Notes under the pieces: model-generated
Told to the model about the DNA's origin: nothing
Database searches by the model: none
What the model saw: only the letters and a program-made list of their open reading frames with translations
Made by a program: the position numbers and the translations under genes
NCBI GenBank assembly: GCA_963764585.1
Contig: CAVXTB010000006.1
Location: forward strand, 496,001-560,000
Reading direction: 5' to 3'
DNA length: 64,000 bases
Origin: JAOPZW01 sp963764585
GTDB lineage: Bacteria; Actinomycetota; Thermoleophilia; Solirubrobacterales; Solirubrobacteraceae
Shown here: piece by piece, positions 10,006-18,594 of the stretch
Layout of the letters: every line of letters begins with the position of its first letter
Position numbering within the stretch: position 1 is the first letter of the stretch

Positions 10006-11280
10006 ATGCGCGACCGCCGCCTGCTCACGGGCGCCGTCGGCCTCTCGGCGCTGGGCGACTTCCTGGGCTTCATCCCGCTGGCGCTGTACGTCCAGGAGCG
10101 CACGGGCTCGGGGATCGCCGTCGCGGGGCTGTTCATCGCGCTGTGGGCGCCGTCGGTGGTGCTCGGCGGTGCGGCGGGGCTGCTCGCCGACCGCGTCGAG
10201 AGCCGGCGGCTGCTGCGCGACGTCTCGCTCCTGCAGGCGGCGGTCGCGGTCGTGCTCGCCTTCGCGTTCGGCGACCTGGCGGCGACGCTCGCGCTGACCG
10301 CGCTGCTCGGCACCGGGGTCGCGGTGGCCCAGCCGGCGGAGTTCGCGCTCGCGCCGGCCGTCGCCGGGCCCGACGGCGTCGCGAAGGTCAACGGCCGCAT
10401 CGAGGCCGCGCGCTACCTGGGCTTCACCGTCGGCCCCGTGCTCGGCGGTCTGCTCGCGGCCGCCGGCGGCACGCGCATCGCGCTGCTCGTCAACGCCGCG
10501 AGCTTCCTGGCCGTCGCCGTCGCCGCGCAGCTCCTGCACGCGCGCCGCGAGCCGGCCCGCGCGGCCCGCGCGACCGAGCGCGCCCGCGACGGCATCGCCT
10601 TCCTCATGCGCGACGGCGTGCTCGCCCCGGTGATGGTCGCCGCGTTCGTGTCGCTGCTGTTCATGACCGCGTCGGCGACCGCCGAGGTGTTCTTCGCCAA
10701 GGACGTCCTGCACGCCGGCGACACCGGCTACGGCACGCTCATGACGCTGTGGACGGTCGGCATGGTCATCGGCTCGACGCTCGTCGCAGGGCGCGTGCCC
10801 GCGGCGGCGTACGCGACGGCCGCCCTGGCGGCGATGGCGGTGCAGGGTGCGGGGCTGGCGCTGCCGACGCTGTGGCTCGTCCTGCCGTTCGCCCTCGGCG
10901 CCTACCTCGTCGGCGGCATCGGCCACGGCACGAAGAACGTCGTCGTCCGCACGCTCATCCACACGCGCGTGCCCGACGAGCTGCGAGGCCGCGCATGGGC
11001 CGCCTACAGCGCCGGGCGCAACGGCGCCGAGCTCGTCGCCCTCGTCGGCGGTGGTCTGCTGGTGGCGGCGATCGGCGCGCGCTGGACGCTGCTCGCCGCG
11101 GGGGCGCTGCCGGTGGTCGCGGCGTGCGTCGCGCTCGCGCGCGCTCAGGCCGCGCGGCGGCGGGCCTGGGCGCCGGCCAGCCGCACGTCGGACTCGTCGC
11201 CGAAGGCGACGACGCGATCGCGGCCGGTGCGCTTGGCCTCGTACAGCGCTGCGTCCGCGGCGCGGAACAGCGACTCGTAG
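10006..11280 (+). CDS. MFS transporter
   Basis: 424 residues, about eleven to twelve hydrophobic segments, with the loop-2 type motif GLLADRVESRRLLRD near residues 60-75 and the equivalent RVPDELRGRAWAAY in the second half. This matches the MFS group of drug/metabolite exporters with an RGR loop. The hydrophobic core ends near residue 380; the last 45 residues (ASRTSDSSPKATTRSRP...) are low-complexity and are read from the strand opposite the GGDEF gene, giving a 136-base convergent overlap. The substrate is unknown. Confidence 0.88.
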   Translation: MRDRRLLTGAVGLSALGDFLGFIPLALYVQERTGSGIAVAGLFIALWAPSVVLGGAAGLLADRVESRRLLRDVSLLQAAVAVVLAFAFGDLAATLALTALLGTGVAVAQPAEFALAPAVAGPDGVAKVNGRIEAARYLGFTVGPVLGGLLAAAGGTRIALLVNAASFLAVAVAAQLLHARREPARAARATERARDGIAFLMRDGVLAPVMVAAFVSLLFMTASATAEVFFAKDVLHAGDTGYGTLMTLWTVGMVIGSTLVAGRVPAAAYATAALAAMAVQGAGLALPTLWLVLPFALGAYLVGGIGHGTKNVVVRTLIHTRVPDELRGRAWAAYSAGRNGAELVALVGGGLLVAAIGARWTLLAAGALPVVAACVALARAQAARRRAWAPASRTSDSSPKATTRSRPVRLASYSAASAARNSDS

Positions 11281-12230
11281 GAGACGTCCTCGCCGCTGGC
11301 GGCGGCCACGCCGATCGAGATCGTCACCGGCAGCTCGCCCGGCCGCCCGGCGGCCAGCGCCGCGCGGGCGCGCTCGGCCACGTCGCGGCCCTCGCCGAGG
11401 GTGGTGCCGGGCAGCACGACGAGGAACTCCTCGCCCCCGAGCCGGTAGACGAGCTCGAAGGCGCGCAGCTGCCTGCGCAGCACGAGCGCCGCGTCCTTGA
11501 GCACGGTGTCGCCGCGCTCGTGGCCGTAGCGGTCGTTGACCGCCTTGAAGCGGTCGAGATCGCAGACCAGCACGCAGACCGCGTCGCCGGTCTGCGCGGC
11601 CTGCTGGGCGATCTCCGCGAAGCGCGCCTGCAGCGACGTGCGGTTCAGCAGCCCGGTGAGCGGGTCGAGGATCGACGCCGAGCGCTGCTGCATCTCGGTG
11701 TTCATGAGGAACTGGGAGAAGATCGTCAGGCCCGTGGCCGCGCACAGCCCGGCGTTGACGAACGTCGGGTCGTCGGCGTAGGCGGCCGGGTCGAGCGCCA
11801 CGCCGGCGACGAGCAGGACGACGACGGTCAGGCCGAAGCCGCTCCACACGCCGCGCCCCGAGAAGCGTACGGGCAGCGTGATCAGCGGCAGCAGCAGCAG
11901 CGTGATCGCGGGGCTGTGCGGCCCGCCGCTCAGGGCGATCCCGGCGCCCAGCAGCACCTGCGAGCAGACGACCGTTGCGAAGACGAGGTACTCCGGCCGG
12001 CGGCTCGACGCGACCCGTGGGCGCAGGACGCCCGACACGATGATCTGCAGGACGAGCGGGGCCGCGGTCCACCAGCCGATCCAGGGCATCACGCTCGCGA
12101 AGGCGACCCCGACGGCGGCGTACATCAGCGCGCGCGGGCGCGCGATGCGCGCCTCCATGTCGAGGAGACGCGCTCGATCCTGCTCGGTGGGGCAGAGCCA
12201 TGTGCCGTTCGGGGCCATCACCGACGTCAT
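11145..12230 (-). CDS. Membrane diguanylate cyclase (GGDEF)
   Basis: 361 residues from ATG 12230; an ATG at 12218 is also possible. Four to six membrane segments (about residues 35-190) precede a GGDEF domain with DPLTGLLNRTSL, DLDRFKAVNDRYGH and the active-site GGEEF at about 265-269, so it should make cyclic di-GMP. The position of the allosteric I-site, normally RxxD five residues before GGEEF, reads RAFE, so product inhibition may be weak. No known sensory domain is recognised in the membrane part. It converges on and overlaps the MFS gene and is divergent from folP. Confidence 0.92.
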   Translation of the reverse strand: MTSVMAPNGTWLCPTEQDRARLLDMEARIARPRALMYAAVGVAFASVMPWIGWWTAAPLVLQIIVSGVLRPRVASSRRPEYLVFATVVCSQVLLGAGIALSGGPHSPAITLLLLPLITLPVRFSGRGVWSGFGLTVVVLLVAGVALDPAAYADDPTFVNAGLCAATGLTIFSQFLMNTEMQQRSASILDPLTGLLNRTSLQARFAEIAQQAAQTGDAVCVLVCDLDRFKAVNDRYGHERGDTVLKDAALVLRRQLRAFELVYRLGGEEFLVVLPGTTLGEGRDVAERARAALAAGRPGELPVTISIGVAAASGEDVSYESLFRAADAALYEAKRTGRDRVVAFGDESDVRLAGAQARRRAA

Positions 12231-12281
12231 CGGCGCGGCGCACGGCCGGTTGAAACGTCGTGGACATACGATCAACGCCCG

Positions 12282-13085
12282 ATGGAGCCGCGGATCATGG
12301 GCATCCTCAACGTCACGCCGGACTCGTTCTCCGACGGCGGCGAGTGGTTCGCCTTCGACGAGGCGGTCGAGCGCGGGCGCGCGCTCGTGGCCGAGGGCGC
12401 CGACATCCTCGACGTCGGCGGGGAGTCCACGCGCCCTGGCGCGGAGCCTGTTCCCGTGGAGGAGGAGCTGCGCCGCGTCGTCCCCGTCGTGCGCGCGGCG
12501 GGCGACACGGGCGCTCAGATCAGCGTCGACACCATGAAGCTGGTGGTCGCGCAGGCCGCCGTCGACGCCGGCGCGACCTACGTCAACGACGTCACCGCCT
12601 TCCGCCACGAGCCCGAGCTGGCCGCGTTCGTCGCCGACCGCGGCTGCGACTGCTGCCTCATGCACATGCTGGGCGAGCCGCGCACGATGCAGGACGACCC
12701 GCGCTACGACGACGTCGTCGACGACGTTCGCGCGTTCCTGGAGGAGCGGGCGGCGTTCGCCGTCGGCCAGGGCGTGCCCGAGGAGCGGATCATGATCGAC
12801 CCGGGCATCGGCTTCGGCAAGACACTCGCCCACAACCTCGAGCTGCTGCGGCGCCTGGACGAGATCGTCGCCGTCGGCTTCCCCGTCGTCATCGGGACCT
12901 CGCGCAAGTCGTTCCTGGGCCGCCTGACCGGCCGGGAGGACCCGCACGATCGCGTCGCGGCCACGCTGGCCACCACCGTGCTGGCGCTCGAGCGCGGCGC
13001 CGCCGTCTTTCGTGTACACGACGTCGCGCCCACGCGGGACGCCCTTGCCGTGGCGACTGCTACGTTGCGGCGCGATGGCCCCTGA
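12282..13085 (+). CDS. folP: Dihydropteroate synthase
   Basis: 267 residues. Family motifs are ILNVTPDSFSDGG (residues 8-20), GGESTRPGA (about 46), DPGIGFGKT (about 171) and GTSRKSFLG (about 205), the sites for pterin pyrophosphate and p-aminobenzoate binding. A TACGAT hexamer at 12267-12272 lies 9 bases before the ATG, suggesting a leaderless transcript. The stop overlaps folB by 11 bases. Confidence 0.97.
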   Translation: MEPRIMGILNVTPDSFSDGGEWFAFDEAVERGRALVAEGADILDVGGESTRPGAEPVPVEEELRRVVPVVRAAGDTGAQISVDTMKLVVAQAAVDAGATYVNDVTAFRHEPELAAFVADRGCDCCLMHMLGEPRTMQDDPRYDDVVDDVRAFLEERAAFAVGQGVPEERIMIDPGIGFGKTLAHNLELLRRLDEIVAVGFPVVIGTSRKSFLGRLTGREDPHDRVAATLATTVLALERGAAVFRVHDVAPTRDALAVATATLRRDGP

Positions 13086-13521
13086 GGACGACGAGGACCT
13101 CGACGACGAGCTCGAGGACGACGACTACGACGACGAGGATGGCGGAGCGCCGCAGACCGAGGTGACGATCGAGGTCACGGGGCTGTCGCTCTACACGCAC
13201 CACGGCGTCACCGCCGCCGAGCAGGAGGTCGGCCAGCGACTCGTGCTCGATCTGCGCATGGAGGTCGGCGAGGCCGACGCGACGGTCACCGACATGGTCG
13301 ACGACACGATCGACTACGCGAAGGTCTGCGAGCGCGTCGCGCTCGTCGCCCAGCAGCGCTCGTACAAGACGCTCGAGCGCCTGTGCTCGGCGATCGCCGA
13401 CCGCCTGCTCTCCGACTTCGGCGCCGAGGAGGTCTGGGTCAAGGCGACGAAGCCCGAGCCCCCGATCCCGCTGCCGGTGGAGTCGGTGTCGGTCGAGGTC
13501 TGGCGGCAGGCAGGGGAGTAA
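13075..13521 (+). CDS. folB: Dihydroneopterin aldolase with acidic N-terminal extension
   Basis: 148 residues; the enzyme proper begins near residue 26 (TIEVTGLSLYTHHGVTAAEQ), after an Asp/Glu-rich stretch that is not part of the usual 120-residue family. The substrate Glu (AAEQEVGQR) and catalytic Lys (VKATKPEPPIP) are present. It cleaves dihydroneopterin to hydroxymethyl-dihydropterin in the folate pathway between GTP and FolP. ATG 13075 is preceded at 8 bases by TACGTT, so it may also have its own leaderless promoter inside folP. A GTG/ATG further downstream that removes the acidic tail was not found. Confidence 0.93.
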   Translation: MAPEDDEDLDDELEDDDYDDEDGGAPQTEVTIEVTGLSLYTHHGVTAAEQEVGQRLVLDLRMEVGEADATVTDMVDDTIDYAKVCERVALVAQQRSYKTLERLCSAIADRLLSDFGAEEVWVKATKPEPPIPLPVESVSVEVWRQAGE

Positions 13522-13525
13522 ACGC

Positions 13526-13548
13526 TTGACAGGTGAGTGATCACTCAC
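13526..13548 (+). promoter_or_regulatory. tetR-mmpL promoter with palindromic operator
   Basis: A perfect -35 (TTGACA, 13526-13531) is immediately followed by the 16-base perfect palindrome GTGAGTGATCACTCAC (13533-13548), which fills the promoter spacer. The -10 position (13549-13554, TCACCA) is weak and the predicted start is close to the ATG at 13562. The layout suggests autorepression by the TetR encoded next. Confidence 0.7.
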
Positions 13549-13561
13549 TCACCATGCCTGA

Positions 13562-14116
13562 ATGGCCGTCGCGCGTGCGCGGATGTCGGCGCAGGAGCGT
13601 CGCGAGCAGGTGCTCGAGGCGGCGCTCGCCGCCTTCGCGGCCACTGGCTATCACGGCACGAAGACCGAGGCGATCGCGCGTGCCGCGGGCATCTCGCACG
13701 CCTACCTCTTCCGCCTGTTCGCGACGAAGAAGGAGCTCTTCCTCGCGTGCGGGCAGCGCTGCCAGCAGGCGACCCTCGAGACGTTCCGCGCCGCCGCCGC
13801 CGAGGCGGGCGGTGGCTTCGACGCGCTGGTGGCCATGGGCGCCGCGTACCGCGGCATGCTCAGCGATCGGCGGCTGCTGCAGATGCAGATGCAGCTGTGG
13901 GCCGCGTGCTCGGACGACGAGATCCGCGCGTGCGCGAGCGCTCACTACGAGGAGGTCGTGCGCGAGATCGAGCGGCTGTCCGGCGCCGAGCCCGACGCGG
14001 TGAGGACGTTCATCGCCCACGGGATGCTGCTCAACGTCGCGGCCGCCCTCGACCTCGAGTCGCAGCGGCGCAAGGGCTGGGTCCGCCGGCTGCTCGGCGC
14101 GGAGGCGAAGCGATGA
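13562..14116 (+). CDS. TetR-family regulator of the mmpL group
   Basis: 184 residues. The N-terminal helix-turn-helix (REQVLEAALAAFAATGYHGT, then AIARAAGISHAYLFRLFATK) is typical; the C-terminal ligand domain is not recognisable. The start lies 13 bases after the operator palindrome, with no clear Shine-Dalgarno, fitting a leaderless mRNA. The stop overlaps the transporter ATG (ATGA), so it almost certainly controls it. Confidence 0.93.
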   Translation: MAVARARMSAQERREQVLEAALAAFAATGYHGTKTEAIARAAGISHAYLFRLFATKKELFLACGQRCQQATLETFRAAAAEAGGGFDALVAMGAAYRGMLSDRRLLQMQMQLWAACSDDEIRACASAHYEEVVREIERLSGAEPDAVRTFIAHGMLLNVAAALDLESQRRKGWVRRLLGAEAKR

Positions 14117-16194
14117 CGCGCCTGGCGGCGCTGCTGCACCGTCGCCGGCGGCGCGTCCTCGGCGCAGCCGCCGCGCTCTTCGTCGTTGCCGCGGTCCTCG
14201 GCGCGCCGGTGGCCGGCGAGCTGCACGGCGCCGGCCTCAGCGATCCGGGATCCCAGAGCTCCAGGGCCGACGCCGAGCTGGACCGGGCGACGGGCGGGCG
14301 CGACGTCCTCGGGCTGACCGCGCTCGTGCCGCGCGCCCGCCTGCGCGCCGTGCAGCGGACGATCGCCGCCGACCCCGGCATCACCGTGACGCGCAGCTGG
14401 CTCGACGGCCACGACGCGAGCCTGCTCTCGCGCGACGGTCGCCTGGCGATCGTCGCCGCCGCGTTCGCTCGGCACGCCGACGAGCTCGACGTCGCCCACC
14501 GCCTGCGCGCGCGGCTCGCAGGCCAAGGCGTGAGCATCGGCGGCAGCGGCCTCGCCGAGCCCGAGATCGGCGATCGGGTCTCGCGCGACCTCGGCCGCGC
14601 CGAGCTGCTCGCGTTCCCGCTGCTCTTCGCGCTGAGCCTGTGGATCTTCCGCGGCATGATCGCGGCGCTGATGCCGCCGCTCGTCGGCGCGCTGAGCATC
14701 GTCTTCACCTTCATGCTGCTGCGCGCCGTCAACGCGCACGTCACGTCGCTGTCGGTCTACGCGCTGAACCTCGTGACCGGCGTCTGCCTCGGGCTGGCTA
14801 TCGACTACAGCCTGTTCATCCTCTCGCGCTACCGCGAGGAGGCGGCGCGCGCGGGCTACGGGCGCGAGGCGCTGCAGCGCACGCTGGCCACCGCAGGGCG
14901 GACGGTGCTCTTCAGCGCGCTCACCGTGGCGGCGGCGATGGCGGCGCTGCTCGTCTTCCCGCTGCGCTTCCTGTACTCGATGGGCATCGGCGGCATGCTC
15001 GGGTCGCTCACCGCGGCCGCCGTCGCGCTGACGATCCTGCCGGCGCTGCTGGCCACGCTCGGGCCGCGCGTCAACGCGCTGTCGCTGGCGCGCTGGCGCC
15101 GCGCCGCCGACGCGACCTCGCGCCCGGCGGCGGCCGGCCCCTGGTATCGCCTGGCGCAGTGGGTCATGCGCCGCGCGCCGGCCGTCGCCCTCGTCACCGC
15201 GGCGCTGCTCGTGATCCTCGGCCTGCCCTTCCTGCGGGCCACGTTCGTGTCCGCCGACTGGCACATGGCTCCGCCCGGCTCCGAGCTGCGGCTGGTCGCC
15301 GAGACGGTCGAGCGTGACTTCCCCGCCGCGACGACCGACCCGATCCGCGTCGCGGCCACCACCGGCGACGACGCCGCCGCGCGCGCGTACGCCCGCCGCC
15401 TCGCCGCTCTGCCGGGCGCCCGTGTGGCGCCGCCGCGCCGCCTCGCGCCGGCGACGGTCGAGATCGACGTCATCGCGCCGGGCGATCCGCGCTCGGCCGC
15501 CGCGCGCGACCTCGTGCGCGCGATCCGCGCGCTGCCCGCGCCGTTTCCCATCGGCGTGACCGGCGACGCGGCGTTCTTCGTCGACCAGCAGGCGGCCCTC
15601 ACGCGCTGGCTGCCGCTCACCCTGAGCCTGCTCGCGGTGACGACCTTCGCCATCCTCTTCCTCATGACGGGCTCGGTCGTGCTGCCGATCAAGGCGCTCG
15701 CGATGAACGTGCTGACGCTGAGCGCGACCTTCGGGATCCTCGTGCTCGTCTTCCAGGACGGGCGCTTGGAGGGGGTGCTCGACTACGTCAGCCCCGGAGG
15801 CCTGGAGGCCACCCAGCCGGTGCTGCTGGCCGTGGTCGCCTTCGGCCTGGCCACCGACTACGGCGTGTTCCTGCTCTCGCGGATCAAGGAGGCCTACGAC
15901 ACCGGCGTGGGCAACCGCGAGGCGGTGGCCTTCGGTGTCGAGCGCACCGGACGGATCATCACCGCCGCCGCGCTGCTGTTCTGCGTCGCGATCGGCGCGT
16001 TCGCGACGTCGTCGATCGTCTTCGTCAAGCTCCTCGGGGTGGGGACCGCCCTGGCCGTTGCCATCGACGCGACGATCGTCCGCGCGCTGCTCGTGCCGGC
16101 GCTGATGGCGCTGCTGGGCCGCTGGAACTGGTGGGCGCCCGCGCCGCTGCGCCGCCTGCACGCCCGCTTCGGCCTGAACGAGGCGACGGTGTGA
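14113..16194 (+). CDS. MmpL/RND-family membrane transporter
   Basis: 693 residues in two homologous halves: a membrane anchor, an extracellular loop, then five clustered helices, repeated. The proton-relay Asp-Tyr pairs are present in GLAIDYSLFILSRYREE (about residue 230) and GLATDYGVFLLSRIKE (about 580). Such proteins export lipids, siderophores or drugs using the proton gradient. The adjacent TetR and acyl-CoA-thioesterase-like gene hint at a lipid or acyl substrate, which is inference. Confidence 0.92.
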   Translation: MTRLAALLHRRRRRVLGAAAALFVVAAVLGAPVAGELHGAGLSDPGSQSSRADAELDRATGGRDVLGLTALVPRARLRAVQRTIAADPGITVTRSWLDGHDASLLSRDGRLAIVAAAFARHADELDVAHRLRARLAGQGVSIGGSGLAEPEIGDRVSRDLGRAELLAFPLLFALSLWIFRGMIAALMPPLVGALSIVFTFMLLRAVNAHVTSLSVYALNLVTGVCLGLAIDYSLFILSRYREEAARAGYGREALQRTLATAGRTVLFSALTVAAAMAALLVFPLRFLYSMGIGGMLGSLTAAAVALTILPALLATLGPRVNALSLARWRRAADATSRPAAAGPWYRLAQWVMRRAPAVALVTAALLVILGLPFLRATFVSADWHMAPPGSELRLVAETVERDFPAATTDPIRVAATTGDDAAARAYARRLAALPGARVAPPRRLAPATVEIDVIAPGDPRSAAARDLVRAIRALPAPFPIGVTGDAAFFVDQQAALTRWLPLTLSLLAVTTFAILFLMTGSVVLPIKALAMNVLTLSATFGILVLVFQDGRLEGVLDYVSPGGLEATQPVLLAVVAFGLATDYGVFLLSRIKEAYDTGVGNREAVAFGVERTGRIITAAALLFCVAIGAFATSSIVFVKLLGVGTALAVAIDATIVRALLVPALMALLGRWNWWAPAPLRRLHARFGLNEATV

Positions 16195-16976
16195 GCGCGT
16201 TTGCGCGGGCCACGGCGGTCGTGCCGCTCGGCGATGGTGCCTGGCGCGCGACCTGCGACGGCGGCTGGTCGACGGAGCTGGGGCCCAACGGCGGCTACCT
16301 GGCGGCGATCGTCCTGCGGGCGATGAGCGCCGAGCTGGCGGATCCCGCGCGCCACGCGCGGTCGCTGACCTGCCACTACCTGCGCTCGCCGCAGGAGGGC
16401 GAGCTGCGCGTCGAGGTGACCGTCGAGCGCAGCGGGCGCACGCTGAGCACGCTGACCGCCCGCCTGAGCCAGGACGACCGCCTCTGCATCGTCGCCGTGG
16501 GCGCGTTCGCGATCGCTCTGGACGGCGTGCTCGACTACAACGCCAGCCCGCCCGCCGCGACGGACCCCGACTCGACGCCGCGCCTTCCGCCGACGCCGCA
16601 CGTCCCGATGACCGAGCACTTCGAGATGCGCCCGGTGCTCGGCGCGCCGCTCTACGCGGGCGCCGACGAGGCCCTCAGCGGCGGCTGGCTGCGCTTCGAC
16701 GACGACGCCGCGCCACTCGACGCGCCCGCGCTCGCGATGCTGGTCGACGCCTGGTGGCCGTCGCCGCTGCCGCGGCTCACGCGGCCGGCCTCGCTGCCGA
16801 CCGTCGATCTCACGGTCCACTTCCGCTCGCCGCCCACCGCCGACGGGCCGGTGCTGGCCGTGTTCCGCTCCTCGACGGCGGCCGGCGGCTTCTTCGAGGA
16901 GGACGGCGAGCTGTGGAGCCGCGACGGCGTGCTGCTCGCCCACTCGCGCCAGCTGGCGCTGCTGGTCGCGCCATGA
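16191..16976 (+). CDS. Acyl-CoA thioesterase-like (double hotdog) protein
   Basis: 261 residues, GTG start overlapping the transporter stop. The pattern GPNGGYLAAIVLRAM near residue 30, LTCHYLRSP near 60 and the second-half TVDLTVHFRSPP near 205 match the TesB-like/thioesterase superfamily with two hotdog folds. The ending LWSRDGVLLAHSRQLALL is also characteristic. It would hydrolyse an acyl-CoA or related thioester; the natural acyl group is unknown. Confidence 0.85.
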   Translation: MSAFARATAVVPLGDGAWRATCDGGWSTELGPNGGYLAAIVLRAMSAELADPARHARSLTCHYLRSPQEGELRVEVTVERSGRTLSTLTARLSQDDRLCIVAVGAFAIALDGVLDYNASPPAATDPDSTPRLPPTPHVPMTEHFEMRPVLGAPLYAGADEALSGGWLRFDDDAAPLDAPALAMLVDAWWPSPLPRLTRPASLPTVDLTVHFRSPPTADGPVLAVFRSSTAAGGFFEEDGELWSRDGVLLAHSRQLALLVAP

Positions 16977-17500
16977 CGATCGACGACCTGCTGCCGGCGT
17001 GGGACTGGCGCAGCGCGCACGCCACGCGCGTGGCGGCGCCGCCCGACCGTGCCGCGGCCGCCGCGCGGACGGTGTCCGGCCGCGACCTGCCGGTGACCGG
17101 CGCGCTGATGCGCATCCGCATGTTGGGCCGCCACCGCTCAGACCCGCGGCCGCTGCTGCAGTCGCTGCGGGGCATCGGCCTGGTCGTCCTCGCCGACGAG
17201 GGTGACGACGTGCTGATCGGCGGCGTGCTCGCGCCGTGGCGCCTGCGCGGCGGCCACCACGCGATCGGCTCGGCGGCCGAGCTTCGGGCGTTCGCGGCGC
17301 CGGGGTGGGTGCGCGTGGCGATGGCCTTCACGGTGGCGCCCGACGGCGCGGGCAGCCGGGTGGCCACCGAGACGCGGATCGTGGCCACCGACGCGGTCGC
17401 GCGCCGGCGCTTCGGACGCTACTGGCGCGTCATCGGGCCGTTCAGCGGCATCACGCGCCGCGAGATGCTCGCCGCGATCCGGCGCAGGGCCGAGCCATGA
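16973..17500 (+). CDS. Conserved protein of unknown function, possibly SRPBCC fold
   Basis: 175 residues, soluble. The beginning (LLPAWDWRSAHATRVAAPPD, then SGRDLPVTGALMRIR) and the later WVRVAMAFTVAPDGAGSRV and RFGRYWRVIGPFSG look like a lipid/ligand-binding helix-grip protein, where W and APP mark the first strand. No catalytic residues are evident. ATGA overlaps link it to the thioesterase before and folK after. Confidence 0.75.
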   Translation: MTIDDLLPAWDWRSAHATRVAAPPDRAAAAARTVSGRDLPVTGALMRIRMLGRHRSDPRPLLQSLRGIGLVVLADEGDDVLIGGVLAPWRLRGGHHAIGSAAELRAFAAPGWVRVAMAFTVAPDGAGSRVATETRIVATDAVARRRFGRYWRVIGPFSGITRREMLAAIRRRAEP

Positions 17501-18012
17501 GGGGCTACCTCGGCCTGGGCTCGAACGTCGGCGACCGCCGCGCGAACCTGCAGGCGGCCGTCGACGCGCTGCCGCGACAGGGCGCGATCGTCCTGGCCTG
17601 CTCGTCGACCTACGACACCGATCCGGTCGGCGAGGTGCTCGACCAGCCGTCGTTCCTCAACGCGTGCGCGCGCATCGAGACCGCCCTGGCGCCCGAGGAG
17701 CTGCTCGACGCGTGCAAGGCGATCGAGCGCACGCTCGGGCGCGACGTCGAGGGCGGGGTGCGCCACGGGCCGCGGCCGATCGACGTCGACGTGCTGCTGC
17801 TCGGCGACGAGTCCTACGCGTCCGAGCGCCTGACGATCCCGCACGCCCAGGTCACGAGCCGGCGCTTCGTCCTCATCCCGCTGCTCGAGCTCGACTTCGA
17901 CCTGCGCACGCCCGACGGCACGCGCCTGAGCGACTGCCTGGCCGCGATGCCGCTCGACGAGGGCGTGCGGCGGGAGGGGCCGCCGCTGCGCCTGTCATCG
18001 AAGCCCGGCTAG
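17497..18012 (+). CDS. folK: 2-amino-4-hydroxy-6-hydroxymethyldihydropteridine pyrophosphokinase
   Basis: 171 residues. GLGSNVGDRRANLQAAVDAL at the N-terminus and RHGPRPIDVDVLL near residue 88 are the family signatures for pterin and Mg-ATP binding. It makes the pyrophosphorylated pterin used by FolP. It is separated from folP-folB by four non-folate genes but starts with ATGA on the last of them. The last 18 bases overlap the end of the convergent tetR gene. Confidence 0.96.
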   Translation: MRGYLGLGSNVGDRRANLQAAVDALPRQGAIVLACSSTYDTDPVGEVLDQPSFLNACARIETALAPEELLDACKAIERTLGRDVEGGVRHGPRPIDVDVLLLGDESYASERLTIPHAQVTSRRFVLIPLLELDFDLRTPDGTRLSDCLAAMPLDEGVRREGPPLRLSSKPG

Positions 18013-18594
18013 GAGCCGGTCCAGCACCGCGTCGACCTCGGCGCGCGCCCTCGCCTGGTCCGCGGCCGTCGCGACGTAGAGGGCGGCCTCGTCGACGGCG
18101 CCGATGAGCACGTGCGCCAGCGGCGGCACCGGCTGGGGCGCGAGCTGCCCGGCGTCGATGGCGGCCTGTAGGACGGTCTCGACGAGTCCGAAGCCGTAGT
18201 GCATGGCGATCTGGCGCCAGCGCTCCCAGCCGAGGACGGCGGGCCCGTCGAGCAGGACGATGCGCTGGGTCTCGGGCTCGGTGCTCGCGTCGAGCCACGC
18301 GGCCGTGCCGACCCGCAGCGCCGCGATCGGATCGGCGACGCCGGAGGCGATGGCGGCGGCGCCGATGCGCTCGGACACCTCGGCCTCGAGCTGCTCGAAG
18401 ACGGCGGCGAACAGCTCGGTCTTGTCCTGGAACTGGTGGTAGAGCGCGCCCCGGGTCACGCCCGCGGCGCGGACGATCTCCTCGGTGCCGACGCCGGCGA
18501 ACCCGCGCTCGGCGAAGAGCGGGCGCGCGGCCGCGACGAGGGCGGCGCGGGTGTTCTCCGAGCGCTCGGCGTGCTTGGTTCGCTTGACATTCAT
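17995..18594 (-). CDS. TetR-family regulator, divergent from a hydrolase
   Basis: 199 residues. The HTH is clear (AARPLFAERGFAGVGTEEIV, RAAGVTRGALYHQFQDKTEL) and is followed by the DAST-EPETQRIVLLDGPAVLGW region seen in many repressors of hydrolase or efflux genes. Two copies of a TAC-N5-GTA operator lie in the divergent promoter, one touching its own start codon, so it is likely to repress itself and the hydrolase. Confidence 0.93.
   Translation of the reverse strand: MNVKRTKHAERSENTRAALVAAARPLFAERGFAGVGTEEIVRAAGVTRGALYHQFQDKTELFAAVFEQLEAEVSERIGAAAIASGVADPIAALRVGTAAWLDASTEPETQRIVLLDGPAVLGWERWRQIAMHYGFGLVETVLQAAIDAGQLAPQPVPPLAHVLIGAVDEAALYVATAADQARARAEVDAVLDRLLAGLR

Noticed and set aside
9549..12281. 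Long + frame upstream of folP (and similar long frames at 785, 1840, 31926 and 48579)
   Set aside because: Only the portion after the recognised start resembles a known protein; the rest is Arg/Gly/Ala-rich readthrough through genes in other frames.
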